Made by a program: the position numbers and the translations under genes
Assembly (NCBI RefSeq): GCF_000346465.2
Contig: NC_034015.1
Location: 7,953,393 to 8,017,392 of the forward strand
Reading direction: 5' to 3'
Origin: Prunus persica
Taxonomy: Eukaryota > Streptophyta > Magnoliopsida > Rosales > Rosaceae
DNA: 64,000 bases
Shown: positions 13,506 through 25,819 of the stretch, piece by piece
How the letters are laid out: the number at the start of each line of letters is the position of its first letter
Position numbering within the stretch: the stretch's first letter is position 1
The notes under the pieces: model-generated
Databases searched by the model: none
Told to the model about the DNA's origin: nothing
What the model saw: the letters and a program-made list of their open reading frames with translations, nothing else

Positions 13506-14200
13506 ATAGATAGTTTGATAAGGTTTCATCATACACACCTGCAATCTCATCAAAGATCAGCACTTTGTTTGATTTGAAACCGATTTTTCTTAAAATTCTC
13601 ACGAACCCTTTCGACTTCTTCTCGTTCTTCCCGTGTTCCAGCATCTGGATCAAACTCCCAATGTTGTCGACCTACGTGATTGTTTACGGTAGTCAACCAA
13701 GGTCCACCTTCGGCTATCTTCAACTTCCACATTCTATATACAAAGAAAAATGACGAATCCTACATTATTTTTGACATAGTAGAACTTAACAGTTTATTAA
13801 TTAACCAACCAAGTTTTCAGGCTAAATTTACCGATCAATCAGCTAGCCATATGCATGGCATTGGAAGCTGTTATTATGATCATTTTAACAAAGAAGAATA
13901 TAACATATAACATATATATATATATATAACATAATGTAAATTCTAGTTTGGATTCCGCCTTATTCGCTAGCAAATTACGGTTTGACATATGCCCAACAAA
14001 TAATTCATAAAAAACAACCTAAAAAAATAAACTTCAACACACATGTCAAATTGTTGTTGCCACAAATGTAGAAGTTCTTACTTACACGAGAAGGAGGCAA
14101 GTATTTTCTTTCTAGTTTTAGGCTCCTCAATTGTAAATCAGGAGTGCAAGAACAAAAGGTTGAAGGCTGCGCAGTGCATTTGGAGAAGAGTTATGGGCTT

Positions 14201-14208
14201 CTTATATA
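14201..14208 (-). promoter_or_regulatory. Probable TATA box of the cyclase gene
   Basis: On the minus strand the sequence reads TATATAAG in a CCTATATAAGAAGCCC context, about 470 bp upstream of the start codon at 13732. This predicts transcription beginning near 14170 and a 5' leader of about 440 nt, possibly spliced. No competing TATA lies nearer to the start. Confidence 0.4.
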
Positions 14209-14868
14209 GGAGAGGCGGGGGGGCGCTGTAATTGTGAGTCTAGGGGAGTAGTGAGGCGGTGGTTAGGCCGAGCTCCTCTATGTGGGGTTTCAGTGCTCAT
14301 ATTAATTCCTTATCCCCATTACTGCTAGTTAATAGGATCGTTGTCTGCACGTACCCATCTTTTTTTCGGCAAACCTAAAAAGAGGGTGTACTGTGCTGTC
14401 CTTAGGCTCTACATCTTTTTTTGACACAAACCATAATGAGGGTACGTACGTACAGTCTCTTTATGGTCATTCACAAAAAATAAAAAAAAAACCTTTTAAT
14501 GCAATGTTAATAATTACCACCAAAACCAAAAAGGAAGCAGTGCAGTGTTTATTATTTGTTAGATTTTTCACTAAGTTTTGATACTGGATAAATAAAAGTT
14601 AAATGAAAGAAGAAAAACTATGTAAACTTTGTATTTCAAAAAATAAATGAAATTTGGATTTCCGCCACGGGATTTTTATGGCAAAGTTTTAACGAGGTTA
14701 CTTTGTAGCACCTAGAGAGGCCATGATCTCTAGTTGTTTTGTTGATATTTTCAGTATGAATGAAAGCTCTTGACTTGATAAAAATAAATAAAATTTCTCC
14801 TAAAGAAATGAAGTTTTAAAAATTAAAACTAGAAAGATAAAAAGAGTTGTAGCAAGGATGGTAGTAAT

Positions 14869-15450
14869 TATGGGTTGGCACGGTTCGGGTTGGACCGATT
14901 TTTGCCTTAAATTAGAATTGATCCGATACTATTCATCCAGTTTGGTTCAGTTCGGTTTTAATAAAAAAAAAATTCAAAAACTATCTGGTTCGGGTTGAAT
15001 CGATTTCGGTCTAGTTTCGATTCCGATTATGTTTTGAACCGGATTATTAAAATTATTTTTTAATACAATTGTCAACTAAAATATTATTTTTTTACTTGAA
15101 AATTAACAAATTATTCAATTTCATGTAAAAATAAATATTAAAGTTAGAAAAGAGAGATATTTTGAAATTGAACTTGGATAAATATTAGTTTTTTTTTGTT
15201 GTGAAATTAAAAATATAGCATTAAATATAAATATATATTGAAATTATATATATATTTTTTAATTTGCCATGTTCGGTTTGACCCGGTCCAATTTTTGAAG
15301 ACATGGAACTTGAACCGGAACCGGTCCAAATCGGTCTGGTTCGATTTTTGACTGGTTGTTAACTTCTTGGTCAACTAGTTTTTTTTTTGGGTTTGATTCG
15401 GTGTGGTTCGGCTCGAATTTCTGGTTCGTCGGTTTGAGTGCCCACCCCTA
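14869..15450. mobile_element. hAT-type MITE, copy 1 of the GGTTCGG family
   Basis: Ends TATGGGTTGGCACGG and CCCACCCCTA are inverted versions of TAGGGGTGGGCA. The 8-bp target duplications are GTAGTAAT (14861-14868) and GTTGTAAT (15451-15458), one mismatch. The body repeats CGGTTCGG/GGACCGATTTT-like words and contains no ORF. A second copy with a perfect duplication is at 39120-39693. Confidence 0.85.
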
Positions 15451-15458
15451 GTTGTAAT

Positions 15459-17178
15459 GTCGCAATCCACACTAATGAGGGTGTTTGAGAATGCTTCTTC
15501 TAGATGTGCCGGCCCTTGCCAAAAGAAACAAGGGCCACAACCCGAGGCCTAAACCTAAGGGGGCACCAAAATATTTCCAACTGCGATTGTCCCAAAGAAA
15601 CAAAATCTAGGCCATCCATTTGTTTTGATTGTTGGAGCAGAGGTGGCCCAAGTTGCGTATTGTGAGCACAAACTACTTGTCTAGTAAGAGCATTTACAAT
15701 TGTGTGCACATACTATTTGTTCGGGAGCTCTTTATGAAATTTCAACTCCAACTATATTCTTTAGTTTACGAAGTCATAATTAATGCTTTTAATTTATTTA
15801 TTTATAATTCAGTTTTTGAATAAAGTGTATAAAAAAAAAGCAATAAAAATTAAATAGCATTGATAGGGAGCATGGTTGCAAGGGTGGAACTAGGAATTTT
15901 TCGACGGGTGTGTTAGCTAAAATAAAAATATACATTAAATCATATAAGTTAAGCTAATTCAAAGCTTCATTAACTAATTTTCAATCAGCTTTAACATAAA
16001 AATAAATACATATTAAATGTAATAAAAAATACACATTATCAAAATGATTATATGTTCAACAAAATAATTTCAAGTGTACCTATTGAAGTTGTGCCCTGTG
16101 CAATCCTTGAGAAAATTGAAAAAGATTAAAACTTGAGAATTAGGGATAAGGACTTTACCCTTGGGTATTGATGATGAGATCGACTTTGATAGCATAGAAT
16201 ACAGAAAGGCAACATATATTTTTATGAGACTGCTAGGGCTAAGTCTCACATATATGTTTTTTTTTTTTAAAAAAAAAAATTTATAAACAGAATATCGTAC
16301 TTTATTATGTGGTGGGACCAACTAGCATACTAGGATTTCATTATAATTGTAGTCAAACTTGCAAACTTCATTATGTGGAAATTGCTAAGAAGTCACACAA
16401 GATGAGCGCTAGTCACTCGATGAGCTATATATAGGTTTAATATTTTTTTTCTTTTCAAAAAGCTACAGTGGGCTGCTTTATAGGTTTAATATATAATTTT
16501 TTTTTTGCAGAAAGCTACATGGGGCTACAGCCCAGTGTAGCCCATTACGTGGTTCGGTCCATGTATGGTTGGAGTTGTTTATTTTTTTTTTCCTTTTATT
16601 TTTTAAATTTCTCTCTAAAATTTATCTAAAGATGTACTTTAAGGAGTCTATTAAAGATGCTCTAAGTACTAAGCACAAAATTTCTACGTGAAGCACATAC
16701 TTCTTGATCATTTTTCTCTTCAAGGATGCAACTATACTTCACATGTGCATCGCATTTTATGTATGGCACTAGCTTTTCATTATTTTTGTTCTGATAAAAA
16801 TCCCTAAGTAAGTATTAGCAAGTCTGAATATATGCTACCTGCATGTATAAGTTACAGGCAGAGCTTCTTCCTCAAATGATTAGTGTCCTTACTAATAAAA
16901 TATATACCAAGAGTCCAATTCGAATGAAGTCATAATATTCAAGTGTACTTGTTCCTTCACGAACGCTAATATAAATATCCAAGCATCAAACATCTCTCTT
17001 CTAATAAGCTTCTATTTTCTTGAAGCAGCAAGTGATGAATTTCTATGGCAAGTTGTACTACATATATAAAAAATACCAAAACATGAATATCATCTAGCCA
17101 CACAACACATATCAATCAGTCCAAACCGGAAAAGGAAAAAAACCAAAAAAGAATTAATTGCCACATATCGTAGTTCCC
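15459..17178. other. Intergenic DNA without a recognised gene
   Basis: The stretch is AT-rich. Two short blocks near 16460 and 16510 repeat a GAAAGCTACA-GGGGCTACAGCCCA theme and look like remains of a small MITE. No coding region was recognised. Confidence 0.45.
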
Positions 17179-18551
17179 ATGGTGGACAAGGAGTTGTATA
17201 AGATCACACCAGAAGAAATTGCAACAATTCAGAATCAAAATAAGAATCGCAAACATACTGTTGTAGAAGACCGCATGCACGCGGGGTACTAAATAATTAG
17301 GGGCTTAAGGCGGACTCAAAAGAAGAGTCCAAAGATCCAAAGGGTTCACTTCATGCTCTGAGATCTTAGAAATTGGGTAAAATATTTGGAACCAAGGCTA
17401 GCAACATTCAGTTCTTTCCACCATGGTAAACCAAAGTACGAGCATGCAGAGGTTTTCAAGCTTAAATTAGTTGCAAACTTTGTCAAAGACTAACAGCAAA
17501 ACGATGAAGCTTTGCTGAAGAAAGCTGAGGAGAACATCAAGGAACTAAGAGAGTGCTATGATGAGGAAGCAACAAAGGACTATGACGACAAGTGCCTCGA
17601 GTGGATGTTGTTCGTTGATGCATGCTCGATGTCGTTAGAATTCATATACAAATATGATAAGTTAGAACAATTTAAGATCAAGAGAGAGCATGTGGCCTTT
17701 ACACAACAGGACATGTTCATGGTAGAGAATCAACTTCCTTATAAACTCCTCAAGGTTGATGAGCTTGAGCTACATACATGAGGACTTGCATTACTCAATC
17801 GAGATTTTTGTTCATATGCACGGAGGAGATGATATCAAGCGCCAAAGCAGAAGGCACAACCAATAGATGGACCAGGCATAACACCACACGCCCAACCCCC
17901 AGCAACAACATGCAGGCACAAACATAAATAGGGAAGAGAAGCGGCATCCTAAAGGCGTAACAATAAACGTGGAAGCAGAGCCAACTCATCTTCTTGAGCT
18001 TCTTCTGATAAGAATGCTAGGACTACCACCTAACAACAAAATTAAGGAAAACTAAGGTCGTACTAATGTTCGTCCCCAATCTTGTCGCAGTGTACAAGAG
18101 CTTCATGCAGCAGGGATCCATTTTAGGCCTCGTATGGACAACTCCTTTATCTTCCTAAAACAAAAGTAGATGACTCGACGGGAGCCAAGTTCATGAACTT
18201 GATAGCCTATGAAATGTCTAGTGATTTCCAAAGCAATTTCGGGGACGTCACCTCTTACATATGCTTCCTCCATTTGCTCATTCATCATGCGGATGATGTG
18301 AAGCACCTCAAGGAAAAGTACATACTTGAAAACTCACTCATGAGTGACGAGGATGTGGCTCAACTCTTCAAGGAGATGGGCATTCAATTTGTACCTAACA
18401 ATGACATTTACCACATTGTTAAAACCAAAATAGAAGATCACTGTACAACTAAGTGGAAGATATGAATGGTTAAATTCATTCGCAACCATTTCAGCAGTCC
18501 CTTGGCTTTCCTAGAAGTAGATTTCAGGATCATCTCATCTAATGTTCAACA
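17179..18551 (+). pseudogene. DUF247 (UPF0481) protein pseudogene
   Basis: A reading frame starting MVDKELYKITPEE at 17179 soon hits stops (GY* near 17290, ML* near 17354). It continues as a DUF247 body: the segment 17512-17781 ends VENQLPYKLLKVDELELHT, and 18193-18465 contains a FLHLLIHHADDVKHL block and ends TKWKI. A C-terminal FIRNHFSSPLAFL block follows at 18473-18520. These are the family's usual landmarks in the usual order, but with at least four stops or frame changes and a long degraded centre (17790-18190). Intact DUF247 proteins are about 400-500 residues with a C-terminal membrane segment, which is not preserved here. Confidence 0.8.
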
Positions 18552-18948
18552 TTTTTTTTTTTTTTTTTTGGGAACTAAAAGTACATTGGCTGCTTTTCAG
18601 TTATTGTGTTGCATGGTTGTTCATATACCCCAATTATGATGTGATTCTCATAATAAAATAATGAATAAAAACGATATGTATTGTTTACGAATATTTGCGT
18701 GTGTGGCATTTTTCAGAAGTTTGTTGTAATTAAACCCAGTATTAATCATGCATATTACTTGTTGGGTGTATTTTTTAAAGCATTTCCAATTTTTATGAAC
18801 TATTGCAAAAGGGATCTCATATTGTGACAGCTTTGACTAATAAGATTATGTGAGATCCAATGTGTTTATTAATGCAACAGATTAATATTATTGGTTGTGG
18901 GATTTAGGAAATGCACAAAAGGGGCATAAAAATTACATTCAATGCAGG

Positions 18949-19446
18949 CAGTGGTGGACTCAGAAATTTTTTAGCGGAGGTGCAAAATTGATTAAGTATG
19001 AAAAATAGTTTTTCGGAATAATCATTTTCTCAAGATAATTTTTGGCGGCTTTTATTCCTTACACATTAAATAAGAAAACTTGATTTTATGGGATTTTAGT
19101 ATGAAGTATATATTGACTTAATGAGCCATCATTTTTAGCCTAAATCGTATTTTGCACTAAAACCGATTTTTCATATTTTGATTTGATAGGAATTTGATTT
19201 TCTAGTATTTTTATTTGAATCCAAATGGGGGGTACTTCCTTATTTACATTGTAAACTTAAGTAAATGGAGTAATATAAAACTAAATTAAAGTAAAATGAC
19301 AAAGACATTTACTTAAATGTTGAAAATGGAAATAAGGTAATCTGTACACCAGTTAAGCAAAGGGGTAGTTTGAAGCACCTACAATGGTTTTTCCGGCGAG
19401 GAGAGGTGCAAGTGCACCTCCTTGCGCCTATGTAGATCCGCCAGTG
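18949..19446. mobile_element. hAT-type MITE nested in the hAT element's left terminus
   Basis: Ends are CAGTGGTGGACTC and, reverse complemented, CACTGGCGGATCTAC, typical of hAT MITEs. The 8-bp duplication AATGCAGG is perfect at 18941-18948 and 19447-19454. Because AATGCAGG spans the host flank (AATG) and the first four bases (CAGG) of the larger hAT element, the MITE landed after that element. Confidence 0.9.
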
Positions 19447-19647
19447 AATGCAGGGATGGACCCAGGATTTCAAATTTAACTGGGCTAAATTTACCTTACA
19501 TATAAACATACTAAATAGATAGAAAACTCGATAGTACGATGTAATTTAATTGATAACAAAAAATTAATAATACATCTACTCAGAGGGGGGACACTATATA
19601 AGTTGCACCCTTCGAGTCTTCATAGAATTAAAATCATTAATTATCTA

Positions 19648-21958
19648 TTAATTATCTATATTATCAGCAAATTCTCTTTCAATGTGAAGTAACATACAAT
19701 CAGCAAGAAATTCATCACCTATCTTGTTTTGAAGCCAATTTTTGATCAGTCTCATACAAGAAAATGCTCGTTCTGTTGTTGCTGTAGAAACAGGAAGAGT
19801 TAGCACCAAACGAATTAATCTCTCAACCAAGTAGTAGGTTTGTGCTAATCTTGTTTCCACTAAGCGCTCAAGTAATATAGGAATGGAATCAAGATTCTTG
19901 AAGGTTGGATTGTGATCCATGTCAATCTTATAAAATCCCAGTTGTTGATTTAAAGCTTGCAACTCAGTTGTAGTGAAATCTTGAGGATAAAATTTCTCAG
20001 CAAGAGTGTATATATCATCAATGTTAAATCGCTTGAAAGCATCATGGGGATGCAATGATGAGCTAAGACGAAGGAGTTCCACAGTTTCATCTGGAAATCT
20101 AGTATTTAACTCCCCCAACTGATAATCTATTACCTCATTAAATACATCCCTATGATAATAATGCTCTACTGTGATACAATCTTTTGTTGACAAGAACACC
20201 TAGTTCCCATTGTATGACGAGCACCCATATCAGGCATACTAATTTCATGTTTTTAACAAAATGATCGTACACTTTGTATAAAGTCATCCCAACCATTGTT
20301 TCTCAACTCATCAAGCTCCATTTTTGTACTTGCAACCAAATTCGAAGCACTTACAATGTCTTGAGATTTTCTTTGAAGTTCTTGACAAAGAAAATCAGTG
20401 AATCTCATAGTTTTGTCCAACAAATTCAAGGCAAAGACAAAGTCAAAAGATAACATAAAAATTTTAATGCCTTCTGCTTCCCCACGAAATTGTGAGGTAG
20501 GTCCATTATGACTGATATCCTTTAAAAGTGTCTTGGTTGCACCAAATAAATCAATCAAACTCCTAAAATGTGTGCCCCAACGAGTAGTTCCAAGTCGTTG
20601 CAGACATCGAATTTGATTAGCCCCTTTACCTGTTCCAAGTCTTCTAGCTGCTAATAAATCTTCAATTTCAGCTTCTCGGGTTAATTTTAACTCAGAATGT
20701 CATTTGGCAGAAGCACCAACAAAATTCACAATGTTATTCAAAATTGAAAAAAAATCTCCAAACAAGTCCTACCTCTTTAGCAGCAGCGTTTAAATCTAAT
20801 TGAAGGCGATGAGCAAAGCAATGAATATAATATGCATATGAACAATCATTGAGAAATAATGCTTGTAAGCCACTCCATTCACCACGCATATTGCTAGCAC
20901 CATCATATCATTGACCACGCATATTGCTTACTAAACACTTTACAAATATCACTTTTAAGAGTTGAGGAATTAGTGTCATGAACACTAACAATATCAAAAA
21001 ACCTTTCTCGAATATGCCCATCACAACTAACAAACCTTATGATAATAGCCATTTGTTCCTTCTTAGAATCGTCAAGTGCTTCATCAACAAGAGTACAAAA
21101 TTTCCCATCTTCCCCAATTTCATCGCGTATCATTTTCCTCACTTTGTTAGCATAGATATTTAGGATCTCCTTTTGTATCTTATGTGAAATATATTGGGCA
21201 TTTAGAGGAGCATTTTGTAACACAACTTTTTCAACTTCTTCGTTCATTCTTGCAAAAACCTTTACCAACTCAATAAAATTACCCCGATTAAAGGAGTCAT
21301 GAGATTCATCATCACCTCTAAAAGCCATTCCTTGATTTTCTAAATACCTAATGGCCTCTATTGTGGTTGTAAGCCTCAACCTATTTTTCGCAACTTCTTG
21401 TTGGGGTTGCACAACTCTATCAATATGGTGAGTCGGGTTCTTTAAATCCATCCACTTTTGGATAGCAAAATGATGTGGTGAATTTATAATGCCTACATGA
21501 GTAAGGAAAGCACACTCTTTGCCACCAACTCTTCTCCAATTTCTAAATCCATATACAGTGAATGCCTTACGTGAGTGATCAACGTCAAAAAGAAAGCATG
21601 GAAAACAAAACGCTTTATCTTTATGAACAGAATACTCAAGCCAAGGATATTGGTTATACCAATTACCATTAAATCGATGCATTTGTTTCCCTTCTAAATG
21701 AGATGGATATTCCTTTAGTTTTGGTTGACATGGTCCTAAGAGAATATATGCTCTTCAAACATTATCATGTTGATTAGGCGGAAATGTGTCTATTTGAGGA
21801 CGTAATCCTGGATCAAGCTCAAGAGAATTGGTATCAACTTCTTGATCAAAATTGGCTCTTTGAGACTCATCTCTTAAACTTTCAGATTCAACTCTTTGAG
21901 ATTCAGAATGAGGTTGCTCCTCACAAATTGGAGGAAATAGAGGAGGGTTGGAACCCAT
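19648..21958 (-). pseudogene. hAT transposase (TTF zinc finger, DUF4371, hAT dimerisation) pseudogene
   Basis: The enzyme would cut and paste the surrounding hAT element. The open pieces, 5' to 3', are: 21755-21958 (acidic N-terminus starting MGSNPPLFPP); 20903-21682 (TTF-type finger region with CFPCFLF, then a DUF4371 block with CTLVDEALDD); 20253-20558 (middle); and 19648-20199 (C-terminal hAT dimerisation domain with [15 protein letters not shown]). At least three breaks separate them. One coincides with a short direct duplication of CCACGCATATTGCT at 20880-20930. The order and spacing match plant ZMYM1-like hAT transposases of about 750-800 residues. It cannot make an active enzyme as it stands. 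Confidence 0.85.
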
Positions 21959-22636
21959 ACTAGTGGATTTTCATTATTTCTTTAAAAAAAATCCCGAATA
22001 GTCTTTGATCTCTTAGGATTTGGATGATGATCCGACATTATAAAGTTAAAGTATAACCTATTGGATAAGCAAGAACACCAAAATCAACTACAAATCCTAT
22101 TTGATAATTCACAAATTGATACTAAATAAAATCCAAAAAAATTCTCAAATTTCAACATCAACAAATTGAGAGAAGCTTACCGTACTTGAAAAATATAGGA
22201 GCTTGTGCAACAACAACAAGAGTGTTCCTTTACATGTGCAAAGGTGCAATATGAGTTTGGTGACAAAGTCCACCACTCTAAGAACAGTTAAAAATTTTCT
22301 TTTTTTTTCCTTTCTTTTTTTCCACCGGCTGTGTGCATTCCCTTTTTTTTTTTCTCTCCTATGTGTTGTTTCTGCAACTTTCCCTTTTATTCCCCACATG
22401 CAAGCAATATAAGCAAAGGAATCCTAAGAAGAGTAGGATTAGGATATTCACTTGGTGGCTGGGCTATAAAAAAATTTTGGGCTGGGATTTTAAAAGCCAC
22501 CTGGGCTGTAGCCCAGGTTAGCTAAAGCCAAGTACCGTCCCTGATTCAATGTGTAGGAGGCTTTATGCAAATATAACATAAAAAGAAAATAAAAATAGCC
22601 TTAAAAAGAAACCCTAGCTGCACTCTCTCTCACTCT

Positions 22637-23218
22637 TAGGGATGGTAAAAATCTCCGTGGGGGCGGGTCCCTGACCCTAATGGGGGGAGATTTCAGGGCC
22701 AAATGGATATTAGGTACGGGGATCCCCGAACTTGAAAAATCCCCGACGGGTATGGAGAGGGGATGGTATTGACGTCCCCATCCCAGAACCCGACCCAAAA
22801 ATATATGTTTATATTTAAATAAATAAATAAATAATTATAATATTTGTATTTAACCCTAAGTTAACCTCCCTCTCCTAATTCTTCCTAATCTTCTTTGGAA
22901 TTTCATATTGAAGTGATTTTGAATAGTTGAGTTGAACTTTATAGTTAATTTGGATGTGTTGAATGATAAATTAATATAAAACTTAATGTTAAAATGTATG
23001 ATAAATTTTTTTTTATGCAAAAAAAAAAAAAAAAGAGGGGCCGGGGGGGAGGGGGGATTCAGGAAGGGTATGGGGAATAGTCCCCTGACGAGGACGGCGA
23101 CTGGGATTCCCTAAACCCATTAAACGGGGATGGGTTTGGGGATGGGGGCGGAGATGGAGAGCGGGAACAAGGATGGTATTGTCATACTCAGCCCCTACCC
23201 GACCTGTTGCCATCCCTA
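22637..23218. mobile_element. hAT-type MITE, copy 1 of the TAGGGATGG family
   Basis: The left end TAGGGATGGTAAAAATC is mirrored by the right end GTTGCCATCCCTA. The 8-bp flanks are CTCACTCT (22629-22636) and CTCTCTCT (23219-23226), one mismatch. The body contains several GGGGATGGG runs near both ends and no ORF. It shares nearly its whole length with 34239-34781. Confidence 0.85.
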
Positions 23219-24229
23219 CTCTCTCTCTTGAGTCCGAAAGAAAACACTCAATAGAGGAAGGGGAGGAAGAAGCATCATTGCATCCTCCTCTCCTTTTGAA
23301 TGAGAAGCCTTTTGTGGTAATTTCTTCTGAGCCATGCTCAAATCAAAATACCTCATCACCTCTTTTGGGCTATTTCTTCAATCAAATCCTTCTCCCAAAA
23401 CCATATCTCTAATACTTCTCATCATCTCAAAATTTAATTTGAGTTCCACCTTGTATATGAAGGAGTTTGTGATCTACCAATTTTTTTTGCCATAATTGTT
23501 GGATTGACTATTTGTTCGCTACTATACGCAATTAGAACATTGGAAACCATGTTTTCCCTAGATCTATCACATATGTTTTGTTTTCGCTTAAAGATTATAT
23601 GCAGTAGTGGGTGTGACTATGATAATACTTCTTCAGGTGGTGATAGTAGTGTTCATCTAGGCTCTTGGGTTGCTTTAGGGTTTTTATGTTGGGTTTTAAA
23701 GGATTTGATTGAGATTATTATTAATTGTAGTGATTTGGGCTAGTAATTGTTGATACAGCTTTTGTCTGCTTTAGTTTTGTTTCTTAGTGTGTTAGTTTTG
23801 TTGCATTATTGAGATTGGTGTTTTGGATGTCATGTTCATGTCTTAGTTTGCATTGTTGAAGATTATCTAATGGATTGTTTATAATTATTTTAAATAAAAA
23901 AAAGTCTTAAAGATGTGAACCCCGATGTTGTTACACAGAGCTCCCACATAGACTTCCTTCATAAGACTCCTCTGACATAACTTCTCTTTTATATTAGATA
24001 ATTTGTTACAATTCAGTTTCATTTAGTTTGGTTAAGTTCTACATTAACTCCTGTAAACTTGTCACAATCAAAACCTATCTTCAAGATTAATCATATATAA
24101 ACTCTCTGGATATCCACCATTATTTATTAACTCATGAATTTAAAATTAATGCCAACAAATTTCACCATAATTTCAAATTCCATTACTTTTGCGCCTTCTC
24201 CCTTGAAATTCTTTTTTATATTTTATATT
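23219..24229. other. Intergenic stretch, no gene recognised
   Basis: Short open frames exist (for example 23504-23743) but none resembles a known family. Local sequence is T-rich and may be old transposon DNA. No promoter, splice pattern or repeat end is convincing. Confidence 0.4.
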
Positions 24230-24480
24230 TTTTTAATGAGATAGGAGGGATAACAAAAAGAAACGACAAATAACTAATACAGATCAAGCGAGGCCTAGCA
24301 AAGCCTAACAAATCATCCACTAAGGAAGAGCTAATCCAGGTCCAAATAACAAACCCCCAGATCCAAATTAAAACTCCAGTTAGCCATACAATCTGCTACA
24401 AAATTCTTCTCTGTAAACATGAACAAGGTGACAATTGGCAATACACCTCATAAGAACATAACAGTGTTAGGTTTGGGATT
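24230..24480 (-). mobile_element. LINE 3' remnant (RNase H tail)
   Basis: Minus-strand translation gives LVHVYRE, then after a one-base shift NFVADCMANW, the usual end of the RNase H domain of plant L1-type LINEs (HVYRExNxVADxLA). T-rich DNA at 24208-24236 would be the A tail on the minus strand. It is short, frameshifted and dead. Confidence 0.55.
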
Positions 24481-24779
24481 CTTAGAATTGGCTTTCCTTG
24501 CCAAATGTACACTTTCATGTAATTCTTCCTCCTAGCTCATCTTTAGAAATTATGCATTGGGTATTTGCTATAAAGTTAAAGTACATTAAAGAGCTTATGA
24601 GGCTATAAAACCAAGGTATCATTAGGAAAATCAACATTTGCATCCATATACTTTGTCGAGATAACTAGTCATATTTGCCAATATTTCCAGCACGGGATTT
24701 TTAACCAAGGCACGTGATTTTGCTTATTATAAGTCCAATCATTGTTTGCCAATTTCCTTTTGATCTACCAAAATGGCTG

Positions 24780-25016
24780 GGGCTGGTCTGGACTCATCAA
24801 CTCTCTTATTGACATTTTTCAAATGGATTTTTAGAGAGAGAGAGAGTTCTAGTGAGATATGGTGCATAAGGTTTTTGTTTTTGGGAGAAGAGTTCATAGG
24901 TTCTTGAATTCCTTTTGGGCTTTCATTGAAATTTCAAATATCAAACTTTTGTTATAGTGATACAAAGTTTACATCTCTCATCTATTTCATTTTCACCATT
25001 TTGGAAAACTTGGTTT
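24780..25016 (+). repeat. Left part of Copia-like LTR repeat A
   Basis: The stretch CACCATTTTGGAAAACTTGG just before 25017 parallels CACAATTTTGAAAAACTTG at 31625. The sequence resumes after the solo LTR at 31484 with TTTTCTTGTTGGTTTG and AGAGTGTTCATGGC, the same order as in the second internal repeat. So one older repeat was split at 25016 by the Gypsy-like LTR. The outer limit is uncertain. Confidence 0.5.
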
Positions 25017-25253
25017 TGACAAGACCTGCCCATAATTCCCCCTTTGGAATCAGTGACGAACCCTGTTCCTATCCGGTATTTAACCGATGCCGGGCCCACT
25101 TACTAACATAACCATTTCGCCTTTGATTTAAACAGAAATTAGGTCGAGACTTCAACCGAAATTTCGGCAGAATCTCCCTAAAAAATTAAACATTCCTAAG
25201 AGCAACTCCACCCATTTGCCCTTAGCCATGGCAAGGGTGGAGCTAGGGCAAGC

Positions 25254-25271
25254 ACTATTCACGTGAATAGT
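25254..25271. repeat. 18-bp palindrome, transposase-side subterminus of H1
   Basis: ACTATTCACGTGAATAGT, a perfect palindrome 55 bp inside the left end. It is identical to copies in the MITE at 2919 and in H2 at 54198. This is a candidate transposase or Myb-protein binding site. Confidence 0.9.
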
Positions 25272-25379
25272 GCTTGCCCTTGCAAATAGTAAATTGTGTC
25301 TCCACCCGTTGCCCTTAGCCATGGCAATTACTATTCATTTTTTTGTTTTTTCCTCCTATTTTTTAATGAAAATAATTAA

Positions 25380-25680
25380 TTTGGGTAATATTTTCAGATA
25401 AGATTTTCGGATTCCTACGTGTCAAGACTATTCATAATCAGATAAAATTTTCGGATAAGATATTTGGATTCAAATTTCGGATTAATTTCAAAGTTCAAAT
25501 TTCAGATAAATTTTTGGGTTCAAATTTCGAATGAATTTCAAAATTCAAATTTCAGATAAATTTGGGTTCAAATTTCAGATAAATTTGGGTTCAAATTTCG
25601 GATGAATTTCAAAATTTGAATTTCATACAAATTAGGGTTCAAATTTCGGATGAATTTCAAATTTCAGATAAGATTTTCAT
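25380..25680 (+). repeat. Degenerate short tandem repeats upstream of the H1 transposase
   Basis: Words TTCAAATTTCGGAT, AATTTCAAA and CAGATAAATTTGGG recur about every 40-50 bp across this stretch, just before the transposase promoter. H2 has a different tandem array in the equivalent place (53751-54036). Confidence 0.7.
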
Positions 25681-25726
25681 CCAATAAAATCAAGCCACGT
25701 GGTATGTCTATCTTGCCAAATTTTTC

Positions 25727-25735
25727 TATAAAATC
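25727..25735 (+). promoter_or_regulatory. TATA box of the H1 transposase gene
   Basis: CTATAAAAT lies 93 bp upstream of the ATG at 25820, a suitable distance for a start of transcription near 25758 and a 60-nt leader. CCACGTGG lies 30 bp further upstream. Confidence 0.6.
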
Positions 25736-25819
25736 AGAGTCTCAGCTCATACCTCTCACACCACATCTTTCTATATTTTCATTTCTGAGAGTTTATAATT
25801 CATACTTCATTCATTCTGA

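Larger units (their letters stand above)
5690..13732 (-). pseudogene. Oxidosqualene cyclase (triterpene synthase), 18 exons, two frameshifts
   Basis: Intact homologues cyclise 2,3-oxidosqualene to a triterpene alcohol on the ER membrane. All 18 exons were traced on the minus strand: 13539-13732, 12645-12830, 12030-12119, 11760-11957, 11193-11277, 9762-9928, 9468-9656, 9095-9209, 8205-8324, 7989-8111, 7646-7744, 7506-7562, 7325-7371, 7070-7213, 6698-6878, 6300-6380, 6004-6087 and 5690-5806. Every junction is GT-AG. The N-terminus reads [10 protein letters not shown] then [15 protein letters not shown]-type repeats, the catalytic DCTAE (exon 10, about residue 482) and a C-terminal EITGLF block are present. 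Length corrected for the indels is about 758 residues, normal for the family. Two lesions break the frame: exon 1 lacks one base in the expected ADLLMR codons, giving a stop at 13550-13552, and exon 8 is 115 bp instead of 114, with one extra base after IPDFFWV. The usual M(W/L)CYCR product-control motif reads MLVFAR (residues 254-259). Leu at the second place is lupeol-synthase-like, but the product cannot be assigned. Assembly errors in homopolymers are the alternative to true pseudogenisation. Confidence 0.9.
18945..22543 (-). mobile_element. hAT transposon with decayed TTF-finger transposase
   Basis: The right end, read on the minus strand, begins CAGGGACGGTAC. The left end begins CAGG at 18945 and, after a later MITE insertion (18949-19446), resumes as CAGGGATGGACCC at 19451. 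The 8-bp target duplication ATTCAATG is perfect: 18937-18944 and 22544-22551. Length without the MITE is about 3.1 kb. It encodes the transposase remnant described separately. Confidence 0.85.
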
